The notes under the pieces were generated by a model, which was not told the origin of the DNA, made no database searches, and saw only the letters and a list, made by a program, of their open reading frames with translations. The translations under genes were made by a program, and so were the position numbers. A stretch of 23,839 bases of DNA from an uncultured Oscillospiraceae bacterium (lineage in GTDB: Bacteria > Bacillota > Clostridia > Oscillospirales > Acutalibacteraceae), in contig USQH01000006.1 in the NCBI GenBank assembly GCA_900556765.1, forward strand, positions 1-23,839. The letters run 5' to 3'. Below, piece by piece: positions 21,471 through 23,839 of the stretch; position 1 is the first letter of the stretch; every line of letters begins with the position of its first letter.

Positions 21471-22698
21471 TTACCACACCCCCAGATGCAAGTACGGGTA
21501 TGTTATCCTCACCCAGTGTAATGTTTTTGGTATCGTTGTTGAGCTTGGTGTTGCCAATATCGGCAATGTAAGCGGAGCACTCCGACAAAATACGGCTTTC
21601 AATTTGGGATATACGCACGATCAAGGTGCCGCCCTTTTCCCAGGTCTCTGCCATTTCGTCAAAATACTTTCGTACCGTGGCATTTACCGCCGTCTTTGCA
21701 TCGTTCCAAGTGTAGCCCGTTGCAAAGGTCAAATGCGTGCTTACCGCAATGGTGGTGGGTGTAATACCCTCAACCTTTACGACGTGCCCAATAGGGGCAA
21801 GCCCCAGGCCCTCGCCTGCGTTCTGTGTCGGATCAATAGCGGTTTGCACTATATCTATAAGCTCATCGGAGGGGGCGGCGTTGTTTGCCGCCATAATAAC
21901 GATCTTAACTGTGCCTCCAACTGACAGCTTTTTGTTGAGGGCTGCCGTGTAAACGCTCGTAAGCCACGCCTTAGCATCCTTGTCCGTTATGGTGTTAATG
22001 ATACCCGCATACCAAGTTTTAACCGCTGCTGATGGAATAAGCTCGGAGGGCGGTGTGTCTGCGTTCCATACAGGGTGCACCTTTACGGCCGCCACGCCGT
22101 CAATGCCCAGCACCTTTGCTTTGTAATCGGCTTGGTTGCCACCAAAGGCCTGGCTTTGCACTGCATCAAGGATCCGTTGTCTAAATACCTCAGTATCCTC
22201 ATCGTCATCACCGGGGATAAGAAGCTCAACCAGCTTTGCACTAGTAAGGCCTGCAATGTACTCAATCGGAATAAGATCCCCGGCGCAATCGTTTGCCGCT
22301 GAACCCGCTGTTTCACAGGTTACTTTGTGTCCGAGGCCTGTTTTCGTGTCCTCACCGGCCATCCGTTCCGTTACAATAAAGTTTAACTCCTCGCAGGAAA
22401 AGCGGGTGCCGACAGGCACCTCAATGTTAAACTCTGCACGGAACACGGCGGCGCTTGCCGCCTTTGGCGAAAGCCCACGATCCTTTGCTCTTTCAATAAG
22501 GTATTCTCGGGGTGCAGTGGCGATGTAGGTCGCCTTAAAAATAAAATCAAGCCCAATATATAACTGTGCAAGCTCCGCCATAGACGGTGCCACTCCGTTA
22601 TATATCATAGATCCCTCTCTTTTATCAAAGGTTGAGCTCACCCTTGCCATCGCTTTTGCAAGTAAATTTTCGTAGGTTTGATTCTCAAAAAGGCTCAT
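21463..22698 (-). CDS. xkdT: XkdT-like baseplate J family protein
   Basis: Wedge protein of the contractile-tail baseplate (411 residues). Typical baseplate-J features: MSLFENQTYENLLAKAMARV at the start, DKREGSMIYNGVAPSMAELA, GLSPKAASAAVFRAEFNIEV with a VPVGTRF beta-hairpin, EDTEVFRQRILDAVQ, and the variable core that follows. The length is normal. It overlaps XkdS by 4 bp (ATGA) and the XkdU-like gene by 8 bp. Gene order XkdQ-R-S-T-U is that of Bacillus subtilis PBSX and many clostridial myoprophages, which also include defective or tailocin-type particles. The call is firm. Confidence 0.93.
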   Translation of the reverse strand: MSLFENQTYENLLAKAMARVSSTFDKREGSMIYNGVAPSMAELAQLYIGLDFIFKATYIATAPREYLIERAKDRGLSPKAASAAVFRAEFNIEVPVGTRFSCEELNFIVTERMAGEDTKTGLGHKVTCETAGSAANDCAGDLIPIEYIAGLTSAKLVELLIPGDDDEDTEVFRQRILDAVQSQAFGGNQADYKAKVLGIDGVAAVKVHPVWNADTPPSELIPSAAVKTWYAGIINTITDKDAKAWLTSVYTAALNKKLSVGGTVKIVIMAANNAAPSDELIDIVQTAIDPTQNAGEGLGLAPIGHVVKVEGITPTTIAVSTHLTFATGYTWNDAKTAVNATVRKYFDEMAETWEKGGTLIVRISQIESRILSECSAYIADIGNTKLNNDTKNITLGEDNIPVLASGGVVNA

Positions 22699-23114
22699 AC
22701 ATCCACCTCCTTTTTGGTTTCTATATCGCCGTAAATCGAGTGCACCGTAAAGGTTACAATAAGAGCCTTTTTGGTGCTTTCAAATTCCCAGCCGTCCACG
22801 CTGTTTATGCGGTCATCCTGGGTTAATGCCTCGGTAATACGGCGTTTTACCTCGGACATAACAAAATCTTTTGGCTGACCTATAAGGTCAACCAGCTCCA
22901 CACCGTAATTGTAGGAGTAGATGGGGTATTGGTAACGCTCCACCGAAAGAATTAAATACACCGTTTGCAGCAGTGCCTCCGCGCCCTCGGTAATGCCTTT
23001 AACCCGCCCTCGGCTTATATCCAGCTTGTAGGTATGGCTGGGTTGCTGTTCCATTGCAAACTCAATGAGATCGAGATCATCACCGGTTTGCGGTAAATAT
23101 GAATTATCAGCCAT
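22695..23114 (-). CDS. xkdS: XkdS-like (DUF2634) baseplate protein
   Basis: Baseplate protein of the lysozyme-less gp25/XkdS group (139 residues). Recognisable segments: SHTYKLDISRGRVKGITEGA, EALLQTVYLILSVERYQYPI, YSYNYGVELVDLIGQP, VKRRITEALTQDDRINSVDG and a C-terminal strand pair with FTVHSIYGDIE. This order defines DUF2634. It lies between XkdR (8 bp overlap) and XkdT (4 bp overlap). It has no catalytic residues and acts as a structural part of the wedge. Confidence 0.92.
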   Translation of the reverse strand: MADNSYLPQTGDDLDLIEFAMEQQPSHTYKLDISRGRVKGITEGAEALLQTVYLILSVERYQYPIYSYNYGVELVDLIGQPKDFVMSEVKRRITEALTQDDRINSVDGWEFESTKKALIVTFTVHSIYGDIETKKEVDV

Positions 23115-23544
23115 TGGGTGCCTCCAATCTGTCTAACACTATAAACTTTTGCCCGCCATCGCACCGAAGCATCAGCACCTTTTCACCGGTTTTAAGCCCC
23201 AGGTGCACGGTAAACTTTTTACGTCCTACATAGGCGTGCGAATGCTCCAGGTTTACAGTTTCGACGTTTTCAGAGGTTTCTGACAAATCTGCAGCGTTGG
23301 AATTAACATTACTGAGTGCTATTTCTGTAGTATGATCTACGGTTTCGTATACCGTGTAATCACGCACGGCATTGGTGAGAAAAAGCTGCGACGCCGGGAT
23401 AGTTATCTTTTGGTTTATACTAATTTTCAGCGGCACGGTGGAAACAACTTCACCGATTTTTAAGGACATGGGATCCTTAGCGTTTACGGCATCAACCGCA
23501 GCCCGCTTAATCATCATAACGAGTCTTTGCGTGTCAAGCGACAA
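23107..23544 (-). CDS. XkdR-like (DUF2577) tail/baseplate protein
   Basis: Structural tail protein (about 145 residues). The C-terminal half, LEHSHAYVGRKKFTVHLGLK, then EKVLMLRCDGGQKFIVLDR, is a clear DUF2577/XkdR signature; the N-terminal helix has MMIKRAAVDAVNAKDP. I place the start at TTG 23544, because GAGG lies 8 nt before it. The longer frame from GTG 23553 would leave no room for a ribosome binding site, though it cannot be excluded. The gene overlaps the end of XkdQ by 11 bp and the start of XkdS by 8 bp. Confidence 0.88.
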   Translation of the reverse strand: MSLDTQRLVMMIKRAAVDAVNAKDPMSLKIGEVVSTVPLKISINQKITIPASQLFLTNAVRDYTVYETVDHTTEIALSNVNSNAADLSETSENVETVNLEHSHAYVGRKKFTVHLGLKTGEKVLMLRCDGGQKFIVLDRLEAPNG

Positions 23545-23839
23545 ATGTACCACCTCGCAATTTTAATTCCATAAGATGCTGCCCGTCTTTAAAGCTGTGC
23601 TTTACTTGTTCCACAAGCATATAATTTGAAATGTTTATATCGCCCAGCCCTAATACTAACACGAGCAGTGTGCCTGCCCTTACTCTGGTATCACCGAGTG
23701 CATTTTTAATACTTAAAGTGCGCGTTTTGGTGTTGTACAGTTTCAACAGAGATAATGCCATATTATTAAGATTTACACTGTCATCGGTCAGTGTATACAG
23801 ATTCTGAGAAGTCAGATCCACGCTTTTTGAGATCGGAAG
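23534..23839 (-). CDS. XkdQ-like tail hub protein (partial, C-terminal end)
   Basis: Last 101 codons or so of a tail-hub protein, gpD/XkdQ type, cut by the right edge. The visible part contains TLTDDSVNLNNMALSLLKLY, NTKTRTLSIKNALGDTRVRA, LVLGLGDINISNYMLVEQVK and HSFKDGQHLMELKLRGG, the usual ending of XkdQ proteins. The frame is open to the edge and no true start is in the window; the GTG at 23821 is internal. The outermost 10 bases (23830-23839) match sequencing adapter, so the first three or four codons are probably not genomic. Position before XkdR and XkdS supports the call. Confidence 0.8.
   Translation of the reverse strand, partial: LPISKSVDLTSQNLYTLTDDSVNLNNMALSLLKLYNTKTRTLSIKNALGDTRVRAGTLLVLVLGLGDINISNYMLVEQVKHSFKDGQHLMELKLRGGTFVA
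23830..23839. other. Probable Illumina adapter remnant at the contig end
   Basis: The last ten bases, AGATCGGAAG, are identical to the first ten of the standard Illumina adapter; on the minus strand they read CTTCCGATCT, the adapter end that joins an insert. A chance exact match at the very edge is very unlikely. This is an assembly or trimming artefact rather than biology. Confidence 0.85.

Overview
The window looks like one contig end from a Gram-positive, low-to-mid GC bacterium of the class Clostridia (Oscillospiraceae/Ruminococcaceae-like). The reasons are strong AGGAGG-type ribosome binding sites, GTG and TTG starts, a class B-type sortase, an SPP1-type holin, a PBSX/Xkd-type tail module and a CD1375-type small phage protein. 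No rRNA, tRNA or taxonomic marker is present, so this placement is inference.

Bases 1-5779 (minus strand) form one apparent six-gene operon read from a promoter near 5864-5892. In order of transcription it encodes a sortase with an unusual 257-residue cytoplasmic N-terminal region, a Sfp-type phosphopantetheinyl transferase, an AMP-forming acyl ligase, a free-standing acyl carrier protein, and an FtsX/MacB-type ABC transporter (ATPase, then a permease cut by the window edge). The set suggests acyl activation onto a carrier protein, coupled to an export or membrane-remodelling ABC system and a surface transpeptidase. It recalls dlt-like carrier logic but lacks dltB and dltD.

Bases 5780-9600 carry ordinary host genes. 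rpe (plus strand) has its own promoter. A bidirectional terminator follows. Then comes a MATE efflux pump and MerR-family regulator operon (minus strand) whose promoter has a 19-bp spacer filled by a 21-bp perfect palindrome, the classic MerR-activated architecture.

Bases 9602-16357 (minus strand) hold a GC-rich, phage-derived module with host-like codon use: an ArpU/DUF1492-type regulator with an added zinc-ribbon N-terminus, an independently transcribed zinc-ribbon membrane protein, a 94-bp tandem repeat, two small proteins, a scaffold, a major capsid protein and a 666-residue, cysteine-rich putative nozzle or propeller protein. Portal, terminase, protease and integrase genes are not seen. 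This intact but incomplete head module is the most intriguing part of the window.

Bases 16358-17440 contain a compact genetic switch: divergent consensus promoters, two different palindromes and a CI/LexA-like S24 repressor (plus strand), ending at a strong terminator.

Bases 17563-23839 (minus strand) are a tightly packed, visibly AT-richer late module of a contractile-tailed prophage: XkdQ (partial), XkdR, XkdS, XkdT, XkdU-like, two fibre proteins, two small proteins, endolysin and holin. The last ten bases match the start of the Illumina adapter, so the right edge is probably an assembly artefact.
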